A DNA stretch of 64,000 bases from NCBI RefSeq assembly GCF_000009625.1, contig NC_002678.2, positions 2,232,001-2,296,000 on the forward strand, written 5' to 3'. Below are positions 51,901 through 60,248 of this stretch, piece by piece (position 1 is the stretch's first letter; the number at the start of each line of letters is the position of its first letter). The position numbers and the translations under genes are program-made. The notes beneath the pieces are model-generated. The model did no database searches. It was not told where the DNA came from and was given only the letters and a program-made list of their open reading frames with translations. This DNA is from Mesorhizobium japonicum MAFF 303099. Its GTDB lineage: Bacteria > Pseudomonadota > Alphaproteobacteria > Rhizobiales > Rhizobiaceae.

Positions 51901-54826
51901 TCACCGCATTAGGCGTGCCGACAGCGACGGCGGTCACCGAGCCCGAGCCCAGCGCCACGTCGCCTGCGTTGCCGGCGGTGGAGTTGGCGCCCAGAGCGAG
52001 CGCATCCGAGGCGCTGGCATTCGCTTGTTTGCCGAGAGCGGTCGCTTGAACGCCGGATGCGAGTGCGTTCTGGCCGATCGCCGTGCTGGACAAAGCTGTA
52101 GCATTTGCGTTGGCGCCGACGGCGGTGCTGAACTGGCCCGAGGCCTTGGACAGAAAACCCATCGCCGTTGCGTCGAGGGCCGATGCGACAGAGCTGGTGC
52201 CGATGGCCGAGGCGTTGGCGCCGGAGGCGTTCGCATTGCTGCCGGCGGCGATGGCGCTCGACGCCGTCGCGGTCGAGGTGGGTCCGATTGCGACCGAGTC
52301 GGTACCCGTCGCCGACGAGTCCGCCAGCGTCGAGTTGGCGTGGAAATATTTGATGCCGCCGCCGGTGCTGATGTTGTTGACAGTGGTGCCGATGGCGTCG
52401 ACCGCCTGGTTGGTGGCGAACAGCTGCGAGCCGTTGACCGCGTCGGTCGAGGACCCGCTGATCCGACCCGCCGCCAGATTGGTGAGCGTGCGTTCCGCGC
52501 CGGGCGCGCCGATGCTGACCGTCGAGGCCGGATTGATGCCCTGGAAGGCATAGGTCGTGCCGTTGATCACCGCATTGGGCGTGCCGACAGCGACGGCGGT
52601 CACCGAGCCCGAGCCCAGCGCCACGTCGCCTGCGTTGCCGGCGGTGGAGTTGGCGCCCAGAGCGAGTGCCTCCGAGGCGCCGGCATTGGCTTGTTTGCCG
52701 AGAGCGGTCGCTTGAACGCCGGATGCGAGTGCGTTCTGGCCGATCGCCGTGCTGGACAAAGCTGTAGCATTTGCGTTGGCGCCGACGGCGGTGCTGAACT
52801 GGCCCGAGGCCTTGGATAGAAAACCCATCGCCGTTGCGTCGAGGGCCGATGCGACAGAGCTGGTGCCGATGGCCGAGGCGTTGGCGCCGGAGGCGTTCGC
52901 ATTGCTGCCGGCGGCGATGGCGCTCGACGCCGTCGCGGTCGAGGTGGGTCCGATTGCGACCGAGTCGGTACCCGTCGCCGACGAGTCCGCCAGCGTCGAG
53001 TTGGCGTGGAAATATTTGATGCCGCCGCCGACATTGATGTTGTTGAGCGTGGTGCCGATGGCATCGACCGCCTGGTTGGTGGCGAAGAGCTGCGAACCGT
53101 TGACCGCGTCGGTCGAGGATCCACTGATCCGGCCCGCAGCGACATTGGTGAGCGTGCGCTCCGCGCCGGGCGCGCCGATGCTGACCGTCGAAGTCGGCGT
53201 CGTGCCCTGGAAGGCATAGGTCGTGCCGTTGATGACCGCATTGGGCGTGCCGACCGCCACGGCGGTCACCGAGCCCGAACCGAGCGCGACATCGCCGGAG
53301 CTCGCCGCCGCCGTCGCGCCATTGCCCAGCGCGACATTGCCCGCAAGGCCGGCGGCACCTGCCGTTGAGCCGTTGCCCAATGCCACGGAGCCTTGTCCGA
53401 TGGCCTTGTTGTTGTTGCCGATGGCGACCGCGCCCGCCGCCTGGTTGGCGGCGGTGGCGGTTGCCGTGCCGTCGCTGTTGGCGATGTTGTTGGCGCCGCC
53501 GGTGAAGGCGCCGGTGCCGCTGGCATAGCTGGGATCACCGATGGAGACCGCGCCATCGCCGTAAGCGGTGTTGCCCGAGCCGATAGAGACGGCCTTGCCG
53601 CCGGTCGCCACCGCATTGATGCCCACGGCAATGGCTTGGGCCGAACTGGCCTTGGCGCTGGTGCCCATTGCGATGGCGTCCTGCGCGCTCGCATTGGCTT
53701 GCTTGCCGATCGCCGTGCCGTCTACACCGCCCGCCGTAGCGCCCAGTCCCAGCGCGGTTGCGTTGGCGGCGGTCGCCGCGGCATTGTTGCCGAGTGCGGT
53801 GGCGGACACGCCCGTGGCTTGGGATCCCGAGCCAGCCGCGACAGAGCCGATACCGCTCGACACGGCCTGGTTACCCAGCGCCAATGCGAAATCGGCCGAG
53901 GCATTGGTGCTGGAGCCGAGCGCGGTCGAGTTCAGCCCTGCCGCGTTGGCCGACTTGCCTAAGGCGACGGCACTGTCCCCGCTGGCGACGGCCGACCAGC
54001 CTCCGGCGAATGACAAGCCGCCAGCGGCGGACGAACTGGTACCGACAGCGGTGGAATTCCCTCCCGAAGCAACAGAGAAGGTGCCCAAGGCGTTGGCGCC
54101 GCCCCCGGTGGCGCTAGCCTGGACGCCGAGCGCTACCGAATTAATATTGCTTGCGATCGTGCCTTGCCCCAGCGCCATCGCGCCGCCTGTGCCTGTGGCC
54201 TTGGCGCTCAGGCCGAGAGCCACCGAGTATTGCGCCGACGCAACGGATGACCGTCCGACCGCGATGGCGTCGACCTGGGATGCCGTGACATCCGTGCCGA
54301 TGCCGATGGCGCTCTGGGCGGTGGCACCCGTCCCGGCGGCGGTGCGCGAGCCAAGATAAATGGAGTTGAGCTGTGAGGCGATCGACTGGAAGCCGATCGC
54401 GACGGCGTTCTGGCTGCCAGCGTTGGCGCTGGTGCCTTGGGCAATGGAATCGATGCCGGCCTGAGTTGCTCCCGACCCAACCGCGATGCCCCGCAGCCCA
54501 TTCGTGGTGGCGGACGGTCCGACCGCCACCGAACCGGCGCTGTTCGCCGTACCGCCGCCAGCGGCATACTGTGCCAGTGCCGGCGTGGCGATGCCGCCCA
54601 ATGCAATCGCACCCAGCGCCGCTGCCAGAACCCTGCCGATGCCGAGCATGCCGAGCCCAGATCCCTTGCGGCGCATGCCGAGCACGCGGTGCGCCATGCG
54701 CAGCACCGCCATCAGGCGGCGGCGGAGCGCGCGGGAGCCTTGCTCGGCCCCCGCAATCCAATGCCTGGCGAAATGCGCCGCGCGATGCTGAACAAACGAG
54801 CCACTCGAAATCTGATTGTCGGTCAT
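48965..54826 (-). CDS. Trimeric autotransporter adhesin (YadA/BadA-type)
   Basis: This 1953-residue adhesin has a long N-region and signal peptide (hydrophobic core near 64-84, cleavage after TPALA at about 85). It then has many short YadA-head motifs of the SVAIG/AxAxG type (AVGPSATTNGLRGIAVGSG and so on), neck and stalk repeats, and several SVAIGPTSTATASS-like units. The C-terminal translocator (about 1870-1953) reads KLSQLNSDLGGIRDEARQAA and ends GAGISFTLN, the YadA anchor. Trimers are exported through the outer membrane and bind host or surface ligands. The central part holds three tandem 222-residue repeats. It heads the operon with the IalB genes. Confidence 0.92.
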   Translation of the reverse strand: MTDNQISSGSFVQHRAAHFARHWIAGAEQGSRALRRRLMAVLRMAHRVLGMRRKGSGLGMLGIGRVLAAALGAIALGGIATPALAQYAAGGGTANSAGSVAVGPSATTNGLRGIAVGSGATQAGIDSIAQGTSANAGSQNAVAIGFQSIASQLNSIYLGSRTAAGTGATAQSAIGIGTDVTASQVDAIAVGRSSVASAQYSVALGLSAKATGTGGAMALGQGTIASNINSVALGVQASATGGGANALGTFSVASGGNSTAVGTSSSAAGGLSFAGGWSAVASGDSAVALGKSANAAGLNSTALGSSTNASADFALALGNQAVSSGIGSVAAGSGSQATGVSATALGNNAAATAANATALGLGATAGGVDGTAIGKQANASAQDAIAMGTSAKASSAQAIAVGINAVATGGKAVSIGSGNTAYGDGAVSIGDPSYASGTGAFTGGANNIANSDGTATATAANQAAGAVAIGNNNKAIGQGSVALGNGSTAGAAGLAGNVALGNGATAAASSGDVALGSGSVTAVAVGTPNAVINGTTYAFQGTTPTSTVSIGAPGAERTLTNVAAGRISGSSTDAVNGSQLFATNQAVDAIGTTLNNINVGGGIKYFHANSTLADSSATGTDSVAIGPTSTATASSAIAAGSNANASGANASAIGTSSVASALDATAMGFLSKASGQFSTAVGANANATALSSTAIGQNALASGVQATALGKQANAGASEALALGANSTAGNAGDVALGSGSVTAVAVGTPNAVINGTTYAFQGINPASTVSIGAPGAERTLTNLAAGRISGSSTDAVNGSQLFATNQAVDAIGTTVNNISTGGGIKYFHANSTLADSSATGTDSVAIGPTSTATASSAIAAGSNANASGANASAIGTSSVASALDATAMGFLSKASGQFSTAVGANANATALSSTAIGQNALASGVQATALGKQANASASDALALGANSTAGNAGDVALGSGSVTAVAVGTPNAVINGTTYAFQGINPASTVSIGAPGAERTLTNLAAGRISGSSTDAVNGSQLFATNQAVDAIGTTVNNISTGGGIKYFHANSTLADSSATGTDSVAIGPTSTATASSAIAAGSNANASGANASAIGTSSVASALDATAMGFLSKASGQFSTAVGANANATALSSTAIGQNALASGVQATALGKQANAGASDALALGANSTAGNAGDVALGSGSVTAVAVGTPNAVINGTTYAFQGINPASTVSIGAPGAERTLTNLAAGRISGSSTDAVNGSQLFATNQAVDAIGTTVNNLGGSVTNLGNVVNNIAGDTSTAYTDANGIGIRYARTNEAGLAQTDSFAQGLGSTAVGYQASATGVSGLALGRGTLASIDGSVALGSGSVADRAVAPATGQIAAGPANFIQYNTTDKTLLGAVSVGTATSYRQITNVADGTQAQDAVTVRQLQGVIASVSATSTKYFHANSTAGDSLAVGAESVAVGPTTVVNGDNGIGIGNGAIVDQIAPGGTAIGQNAHVMLADGLALGTNSLASGIQSVALGAGAQSTFINSVALGAQSVTTVGAQAGYTAFALTAPQTSVGEVSIGGAGAERKLTNVAAGSANTDAVNVSQLKGVSQNVANLFGGSTTVNPDGSITGPTYTIQGNNYSTVYDGFTAVNNALTNISNGGGIKYFHANSTLADSTASGTDSVAIGPASVASGTNSLAAGNGSTATGQGAVALGQGAKANNANDVALGSGSVTQTAVGTSSTVINGKTYAFAGTTPTGTVSVGDAGAERTITNVAAGRVNAGSTDAINGSQLYATNTAVEDLKSGLGSLTQNAVTYDTNPDGSKKNSITLQGGDVNAPVVISNVGPGVAGTDAVNVTQMNNRVDYAINTSNSYTDKVAATTLQQANNYTDQKLSQLNSDLGGIRDEARQAAAIGLAAASLRYDDRPGKLSVAAGGGFWRDSSALAFGAGYTSEDGRIRGNVSGTAAGGHVGVGAGISFTLN
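51040..53290. repeat. 666-bp in-frame tandem repeats in the adhesin gene
   Basis: The same sequence, for example CTGGACAAAGCTGTAGCATT, recurs at 51420, 52086 and 52752, that is every 666 bp (222 codons), with only a few substitutions between units. Partial units extend to about 51040 and 53290. The near-identity points to recent expansion or gene conversion, so copy number is likely to vary between strains. Short-read assemblies could collapse it. Confidence 0.85.
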
Positions 54827-55023
54827 GGTCCTCTCCGTTCGCCAGCCGCCAGGAAATGTCTGACAAATTCCAGCACTCGCAGAAAGCCACGATTCTGGTT
54901 TGCCGTATTTCAGGAAATTGCTGTTTTGTCAGAAAAACTGCGGCAACTTCGCGGGAGTTAACGGATAGTTACTTTAGTTCGTGCTTTAATAAGGCGAAGT
55001 AAAACAATGACGCGATCAATATA
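54827..55023. other. Upstream region of the adhesin operon
   Basis: 197 bp that should contain the operon promoter. It is relatively AT-rich from 54920 onward (for example TTAACGGATAGTTACTTTAG). No clear operator was identified. Confidence 0.35.
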
Positions 55024-55542
55024 TCACCTAAGCTTCGAATTAAGCTTGCCGAAGCGGGCCTGCAATGGCGTCAATCGCCGGTATTTCTTCATCACGGTAG
55101 TAAAATGGCTCTGGCTAGAAAAGCCGCTCAAATGGGCGATATCAGCGATGGCCATGCGGCTTTCGGCAAGCAGCCTCTCGGCGAAGTCCAACCGCAGATC
55201 AAGCACATATTGATGCGGCGGCACCCCGAACGTCCGGGAGAAAGCTCGCACGAAGTGATAGGATGAAAGCCCGCAAACCGCCGCCATCTCCGCAAGCGCT
55301 ATCTTGCGTGTGAAGTTCTGTTCGAGGAATTCCTGGACCTTGCGCGCGCCGTGGGCGGAAAGCCCGCCTTTCACGATCAGCGCCGGCTGTCGCGCGGGAC
55401 TGGGTCCGGACGCCGATCCCGGAGGGCCATCATCAGACCGCATCGTTCGGTCCCTTGATATTTCGCAGATGGGATTCAACCCGAGACCGCCCTCCCCGTT
55501 CCCCTGAAAAACAATTCGTGATTGATCGAACTGTGGCTGCAT
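55024..55542 (-). CDS. AraC-type regulator, DNA-binding domain only
   Basis: This 172-residue protein has about 58 N-terminal residues without recognisable sensor fold and then a complete AraC DNA-binding domain: KVQEFLEQNFTRKIALAEMA, AVCGLSSYHFVRAFSRTFGV, PHQYVLDLRLDFAERLLAES and IAHLSGFSSQSHFTTVMKKY. Both helix-turn-helix motifs look intact. The missing sensor suggests 5' truncation or a stand-alone regulator. It sits upstream of the adhesin operon on the same strand and could control it. Confidence 0.75.
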   Translation of the reverse strand: MQPQFDQSRIVFQGNGEGGLGLNPICEISRDRTMRSDDGPPGSASGPSPARQPALIVKGGLSAHGARKVQEFLEQNFTRKIALAEMAAVCGLSSYHFVRAFSRTFGVPPHQYVLDLRLDFAERLLAESRMAIADIAHLSGFSSQSHFTTVMKKYRRLTPLQARFGKLNSKLR

Positions 55543-55736
55543 TGTCGCTCCGGTTCATTCGATCAGTCCGGCCAGATGGCGAATAATGCGCAGGCTGCAT
55601 GCTATTTCGAATTACTCCCGTAATGCCTGGGGCACAGTGGTGACGGACGTATTTTGGAAAACTCGGGAAGCTTTGTAGGAAATTCCGGTCTTGGATTATC
55701 GGACGGCAGGTGTTGCCACTTTGCCATCCTGAGCTT

Positions 55737-56495
55737 TCAGTTTCTGGCTGGCGCATATCCGGTCATGGTCGGCGTTCTTCCCCGGTACTTCTTCATGGTT
55801 GCGGCCAGATGACTCTGGTCCGAAAACCCCGCGAGGTAGGCGACTTCGGCGATTGCAAGCTCGCCGTCAACGAGTAACCTTTCCGCGAAGTCCAGGCGCA
55901 GTTGATCAGGTATCGATGCGGCGGCATGCCGAACGTGCTGGCCGGTGTAGGTGCGCGAGAGATGCACGCCGAACACGGTGAGCAGCGAGTCCAGATAGAG
56001 CTCGTCCGGCGGCAGCTTGCCGGTCAGCTCGGCGGTGATCATCTGGGCGATGTTGAGCGCCCTCAGGTCGACTTTGCCGAACGCAGGTGGCTCAAGCTCC
56101 ACGTCGGAGTGATCGAACTCGTGCGCGGCCAACTCCGACAGCGCTTCAGGAGAGATGGAAACGACGGCGTTCTCCCCGGTCTGCGACCAGGCGAGGGTAC
56201 TGTCGACTCCGGCGGGATTGATGACGAGGCATCCGACCGGCGCATCGTATTGCGTGATCTTGTCGCTGCCGAGCGAGGCTCTGAATTTGCGTCCGGGCCT
56301 CAGCACGATGCCCGCGGAATGTTCCTTGGCCAGGAACGTCTGCGAGCCTGGACCGCGGACGGAATGGATGACGCTGCCACGCGCGGTGGCTCTTCTGGGA
56401 CCGGCACTTTCTGGAATGATGTCCAGGACATATCGGGCTGCCTGATCGACGCCTCGGGAAACCCCGCTTTCCCCAGCTTCGTCCGCATTTTTCAT
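55737..56495 (-). CDS. AraC-type regulator with damaged first HTH
   Basis: This 252-residue ORF has an AraC N-terminal sensor-like domain and a second HTH (LLVDGELAIAEVAYLAGFSD, QSHLAATMKKYRGRTP). The first HTH is missing: after LTVFGVHLSRTYTG the frame reads QHVRHAAASIPD and joins QLRLDFAERLL. In the next frame the same DNA encodes STFGMPPHRYLI, the conserved AraC segment. A deletion plus a compensating shift therefore replaces about 40 residues with 12 out-of-frame ones. Only half of the DNA-binding unit remains, so it is probably inactive or altered. Confidence 0.6.
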   Translation of the reverse strand: MKNADEAGESGVSRGVDQAARYVLDIIPESAGPRRATARGSVIHSVRGPGSQTFLAKEHSAGIVLRPGRKFRASLGSDKITQYDAPVGCLVINPAGVDSTLAWSQTGENAVVSISPEALSELAAHEFDHSDVELEPPAFGKVDLRALNIAQMITAELTGKLPPDELYLDSLLTVFGVHLSRTYTGQHVRHAAASIPDQLRLDFAERLLVDGELAIAEVAYLAGFSDQSHLAATMKKYRGRTPTMTGYAPARN

Positions 56496-56810
56496 ACGCG
56501 TCGCCTCAGCCGCCTTGCCGCCGCTTGCAATCCCCTTTGCCCGAACCCGGAACCAACGTAACGCAGGCGTCCCGGCTAGGGAAGAACTCCCATGCGCAAA
56601 GAAAAATTCTTATTCGCGAAAAGACAGAAAAAATGACCGACGCAGGAAGTTGACGGGCATTCTATTTCACGGCGATGCCGGTCTTCGCGATGCCCGAGTT
56701 TCGTTTATCAGCCGTGGCGCGGCTTCCGCGAATCCATTGCTTCGTTTTTTGGCACCAGGATCGGCGGTCAGGCAAGAAGGGGTGCCGAGCCGACAGGTTA
56801 CGACCGGCTG
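56496..56810. other. Intergenic, no gene recognised
   Basis: 315 bp between the damaged AraC gene and the small ORF at 56811. AT-rich patches (AAAGAAAAATTCTTATTCGCG near 56600) are visible, but no gene or element can be supported. Confidence 0.35.
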
Positions 56811-57005
56811 CTACAGATCACCGCGACGTTTCTCGTACAGATCCCAGGTGAGTTCGACAAAAGCCAGAAGGACATCGTCGCGGCTCCAACCGGCCGCGAC
56901 CGCCGCCTGGACGATTTCATGGATAAGAGGCAGCAACTGGCGCTGGCATTCGGCCGATATGTCGCCGTCCCCCACGGGAGGCCCCTCGAAGTTGAATCTC
57001 GTCAT
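56811..57005 (-). CDS. Small conserved hypothetical protein
   Basis: This 64-residue protein reads MTRFNFEGPPVGDGDISAEC then QRQLLPLIHEIVQAAVAAGW and SRDDVLLAFVELTWDLYEKR. It is acidic and helical, with GGAGCGCCGA before the ATG. It looks like the short conserved proteins common in rhizobial genomes. No function is known. Confidence 0.6.
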   Translation of the reverse strand: MTRFNFEGPPVGDGDISAECQRQLLPLIHEIVQAAVAAGWSRDDVLLAFVELTWDLYEKRRGDL

Positions 57006-57309
57006 TCGGCGCTCCCCCCGCCTCCGATCAAAGTGTTATACCGCTAATTTCGGCCCCTCTGATATACAACAGATGTGGTACCAAAGTACAGGAAGCCTCG
57101 GACCACCGGGGCGATGCCGGACCACGCCGTCTCTATGCTTTCCCTCGCGTCAAGTTGGTTTTCCCAGGCGGGAGTTCAGAGGAACTTCATCGGCCCAAAC
57201 TCTGCCTGGGACTAGATCTCTCCAGCCATGTCGCGCCCGCCACCTGGCGAATGTGCGGCATTGACCGGCCGCATTGCCTTCTGCAACCGCTCGCTGGATA
57301 GTCCCGGCA
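57006..57309. other. Intergenic, no gene recognised
   Basis: 304 bp upstream of the cardiolipin synthase gene, with an AT-rich stretch near 57035-57075 (GTGTTATACCGCTAATTTCG). A promoter is likely here but cannot be pinned down. Confidence 0.35.
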
Positions 57310-58773
57310 ATGTTCGAGACCATTGCGACTCACTGGACACAAATCCTGGCGATCATCTCGGTGGTCATGGCGACCGTCGGCATCGCCCATGCCGTCATGA
57401 CCAAGGAGGATGTGCGCGCCGCCACCGGCTGGGTCGGCGTGATGGTGCTGTCGCCGATCCTTGGCGTGCTGATCTATGCCGTGGCCGGCATCAACCGCAT
57501 CCGCCGCGCCACGATCACGGCGCAGCGCCCGCTTGCCGGCGACGCGGTATCCGCCAAGAATGAGCGCGACATCGCCGCCGAGGAGACCCTGATCGTCGAG
57601 CGCTACGGTCAGCGCTTCACCGGCCTGCGGACGCTGGGCGACAGGGTGGCGCGGCGCGCCCTCAACCCGGGCAATGCCATCGATGTGCTGGAGACCGGCG
57701 ACGAGGCCTATGCCGCCATGTGCGCGGCGATAGACGGCGCCGAGCGCAGCGTCCTGCTCGAGACCTATATTTTCGACAATGACGCTGTCGGCCTGCTTTT
57801 CGTCGAATCGCTGGCCGGTGCCGTCCAGCGTGGTGTCACCGTTCGCGTGCTGATCGACGCCGTCGGTGCCCGTTACTCCGTTCCCAGCATCCTGGGCCAT
57901 CTGCGCCGCGCCAACATCCCCGCCGATGTCTTCAACGGCAACATCATCATAGGCCTGCGCCTGCCCTACGCCAATCTCCGGACCCACCGGAAGATCCTTG
58001 TGGTCGACGGCACCGTTGCCTTCACCGGCGGCATGAACATCCGCAAGGGTTTTTCGGCCGAGTTCTCAGGCTCCAACAGCGCCAGGGACACGCATTTCAA
58101 GGTCACCGGACCTGCCGTCGCCGACCTGTTCTCGGTCGCGGCCGAAGACTGGCGCTTCGCCACCAACGAAGCGCTGAAGGGCGATGCCTGGCGAATTGCC
58201 CCGCTGTCGCCGGCGCCCGGCCAGCCGATGCTGGTGCGGGCGGTCGCATCCGGGCCGGACGCCAGCAATGAGACCAACCACAAGCTGTTGATCGGCGCCT
58301 TCTCGGTGGCGCGCAAGTCGATCCGTTTGATGTCGCCCTATTTCCTGCCGGACCGCGAACTGATCAGCGCCTTGATCACCGCCGCCCGGCGCGGCGTCGA
58401 GATCGATGTCGTGGTGCCGGCGGTCAACAATCTCTTCCTCGTCGACCGCGCCATGACCGCGCAATTCGACCAGATCCTGAAGAATTATTGCCGCATATGG
58501 CGCACGGAAGGCCCGTTCGACCATTCCAAGCTGCTGTCGATCGACGGCGTGTGGGCCTATGTCGGCTCGTCCAACCTCGACGCCCGGTCGCTGCGGTTGA
58601 ACTTCGAGATCGATCTGGAGGTCCTCGATGCAGGCTTTGCCCGCGAGATCGAGGCCCGGATCGGATCGGCCATCGAAACGGCCATTCCCGTCACGCTGGA
58701 CTCCTTGCGGGCCCGGCCCTTCATCATCCGGCTCTTCGACCGCATCCTGTGGCTGGGATCGCCCTATCTTTAG
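57310..58773 (+). CDS. cls: Cardiolipin synthase (phospholipase D superfamily)
   Basis: Starting at MFETIATHWTQ the product is 487 residues, the size of ClsA-type synthases. Two N-terminal membrane helices (about 8-30 and 38-62) are followed by two HKD motifs: H-x-K-x4-D in THRKILVVDG with GGMNI, and HSKLLSIDG with GSSNLDARS. It makes cardiolipin from two phosphatidylglycerols in the inner membrane. A TTG at 57274 would extend it by 12 residues and is less likely. The EEP-family gene follows on the same strand. Confidence 0.9.
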   Translation: MFETIATHWTQILAIISVVMATVGIAHAVMTKEDVRAATGWVGVMVLSPILGVLIYAVAGINRIRRATITAQRPLAGDAVSAKNERDIAAEETLIVERYGQRFTGLRTLGDRVARRALNPGNAIDVLETGDEAYAAMCAAIDGAERSVLLETYIFDNDAVGLLFVESLAGAVQRGVTVRVLIDAVGARYSVPSILGHLRRANIPADVFNGNIIIGLRLPYANLRTHRKILVVDGTVAFTGGMNIRKGFSAEFSGSNSARDTHFKVTGPAVADLFSVAAEDWRFATNEALKGDAWRIAPLSPAPGQPMLVRAVASGPDASNETNHKLLIGAFSVARKSIRLMSPYFLPDRELISALITAARRGVEIDVVVPAVNNLFLVDRAMTAQFDQILKNYCRIWRTEGPFDHSKLLSIDGVWAYVGSSNLDARSLRLNFEIDLEVLDAGFAREIEARIGSAIETAIPVTLDSLRARPFIIRLFDRILWLGSPYL

Positions 58774-58893
58774 AAGGCTTTAACAAAACGACGTGTTTGA
58801 CGGATAGTTTGGTGTCGGCCATGGAACATAAGCGCAAAGACTCTATTTGAGGTGCATGGTGAGACCAGCAGGCATGGCAGGGACACGGTGCGG

Positions 58894-59688
58894 ATGAACG
58901 GACGCAGCCTCCCGGCAACCATGCTTTTGTCCATTCGCGACAGGCGGATGCGCAAGGCAAACGCGGCTGCGCACAAGGCGACCGCCGCCACTGGAACGCT
59001 GGTCGCCTCCTACAACGTCCACAAATGCATCGGCGTCGACCGCAAGTTCGACCCCGAGCGCACCAGCCGCGTCATCCGCGAAATCGACCCCGACGTCATC
59101 GCCCTTCAGGAAGCGGACAACCGTTTCGGCGACCGTGACGGGCTTCTCGACCTGCCCCGCCTCGAGCGGGAAACCGGCTTGGTGCCGGTGCCGATTTCGG
59201 CCACCGGCAAGGGCCATGGCTGGCACGGCAATGTCCTCCTGTTCAAGAAAGGCGTCGTCCGTGACGTGCATCAGATCAGACTTCCAGGCCTGGAGCCGCG
59301 CGGCGCAGTGGTGGCGGAGATCGAATTGAACGGAAGCGAGACGCTGCGCATTATCGCCGCCCATCTCGGCCTGCTGCGCCACTCGCGCTCGCAGCAGGCC
59401 CGTGTCGTGCTCGATCTCATGAGCAGCCCGGACGAAAAGCCGACCTTGCTGCTTGGTGACCTCAACGAATGGCGGCTCGGCAACCGCTCCGCGCTCAACA
59501 CGCTACACGCGACGTTCGGGCCGCAGCCGCCGGCGGTCCCCACCTTCCCGTCAAACCTGCCGTTGCTGGCACTCGACAGGATCATGACCAACCGGCACGG
59601 AATGATCGCAGCCGTGGAAGCGCACGATACGCCGCTTTCGCGTGTCGCCTCCGACCATCTGCCGCTGACGGCCTTCGTTCGCCTGTAG
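58894..59688 (+). CDS. Endonuclease/exonuclease/phosphatase-family protein
   Basis: This 264-residue protein has the EEP superfamily core: LVASYNVHKCIGVD at about 35, DPDVIALQEADNRF, LGLLRHSRSQQ, LLGDLNEWR and SDHLPLTAFV. The four-layer fold hydrolyses phosphodiester or phosphomonoester bonds, so it could be a sphingomyelinase-like or nuclease-like enzyme. Adjacent to cls, a lipid-linked role is possible. Start codons at 58852 (GTG) and 58921 are alternatives. No signal peptide is clear. Confidence 0.8.
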   Translation: MNGRSLPATMLLSIRDRRMRKANAAAHKATAATGTLVASYNVHKCIGVDRKFDPERTSRVIREIDPDVIALQEADNRFGDRDGLLDLPRLERETGLVPVPISATGKGHGWHGNVLLFKKGVVRDVHQIRLPGLEPRGAVVAEIELNGSETLRIIAAHLGLLRHSRSQQARVVLDLMSSPDEKPTLLLGDLNEWRLGNRSALNTLHATFGPQPPAVPTFPSNLPLLALDRIMTNRHGMIAAVEAHDTPLSRVASDHLPLTAFVRL

Positions 59689-59789
59689 AACCGGCTTGTC
59701 GCCCACGACTTCGAAAAGCGCCGCGATTCATTTTGGAACGCTAATTCTCTCCGCGAGTTGGTACGTATTAAACCCCAGGAGGACGAACC

Positions 59790-60119
59790 GTGAAAAAGTT
59801 ATTTCTGGCTTCCATGGTGGCATTGGCCGCCACAGCCGCAGTCATTGCGCCGACGCAAGCCGCGAGCGTGATTATCCAATCCGACGACGGCAACCAGTAT
59901 TCACCGGACGATCAGTCCGACAACGGCCAGATTGTCGTTCGCCGCCATCACCGGCAGAATTACGACAACCAGTATGGCGACGACCAGAACGTGCAGTATG
60001 AGGACAACTACAATGACGGTTATCGACGCCACCACCGCCATCACCGCTGCCATATCGAACTGGTCAAGCACTGGCGCCACCACCACAGGGTGATCGAGCA
60101 GATCCGCGTCTGCGGCTGA
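59790..60119 (+). CDS. Secreted histidine-rich small protein
   Basis: This 109-residue protein follows AGGAGGAC and begins with a clear signal peptide (KLFLASMVALAATAAVIAPTQA). The mature part is rich in D, Q, N and H, with HHRHHRCH and HWRHHHR clusters and two cysteines that could pair. Such clusters often bind metal ions, and the protein probably resides in the periplasm. No family is recognised. Confidence 0.75.
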   Translation: MKKLFLASMVALAATAAVIAPTQAASVIIQSDDGNQYSPDDQSDNGQIVVRRHHRQNYDNQYGDDQNVQYEDNYNDGYRRHHRHHRCHIELVKHWRHHHRVIEQIRVCG

Positions 60120-60248
60120 CCTACCCATGAGATAGCCGAAAACCGTCGCGCCTTTTGGTGGCAAACGATGATGCGACATAGCCACGTTCCTTAAACCGGC
60201 GTGCTATGCCGCATTGCACAATTTCGCGGCCTTGCCCACAATGCAGGC

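Noticed and set aside
48869..52819. A 1316-codon open frame on the plus strand across the adhesin region
   Set aside because: It is antisense to the trimeric autotransporter gene. Its composition (Gly/Ala/Arg/Asp-rich, repeats of the same 666-bp period) is the mirror of the adhesin repeats, and it has no domain or ribosome-binding site.
51040..53290. Possible CRISPR-like or satellite repeat array
   Set aside because: The 666-bp units are in frame within one protein and have no spacers.
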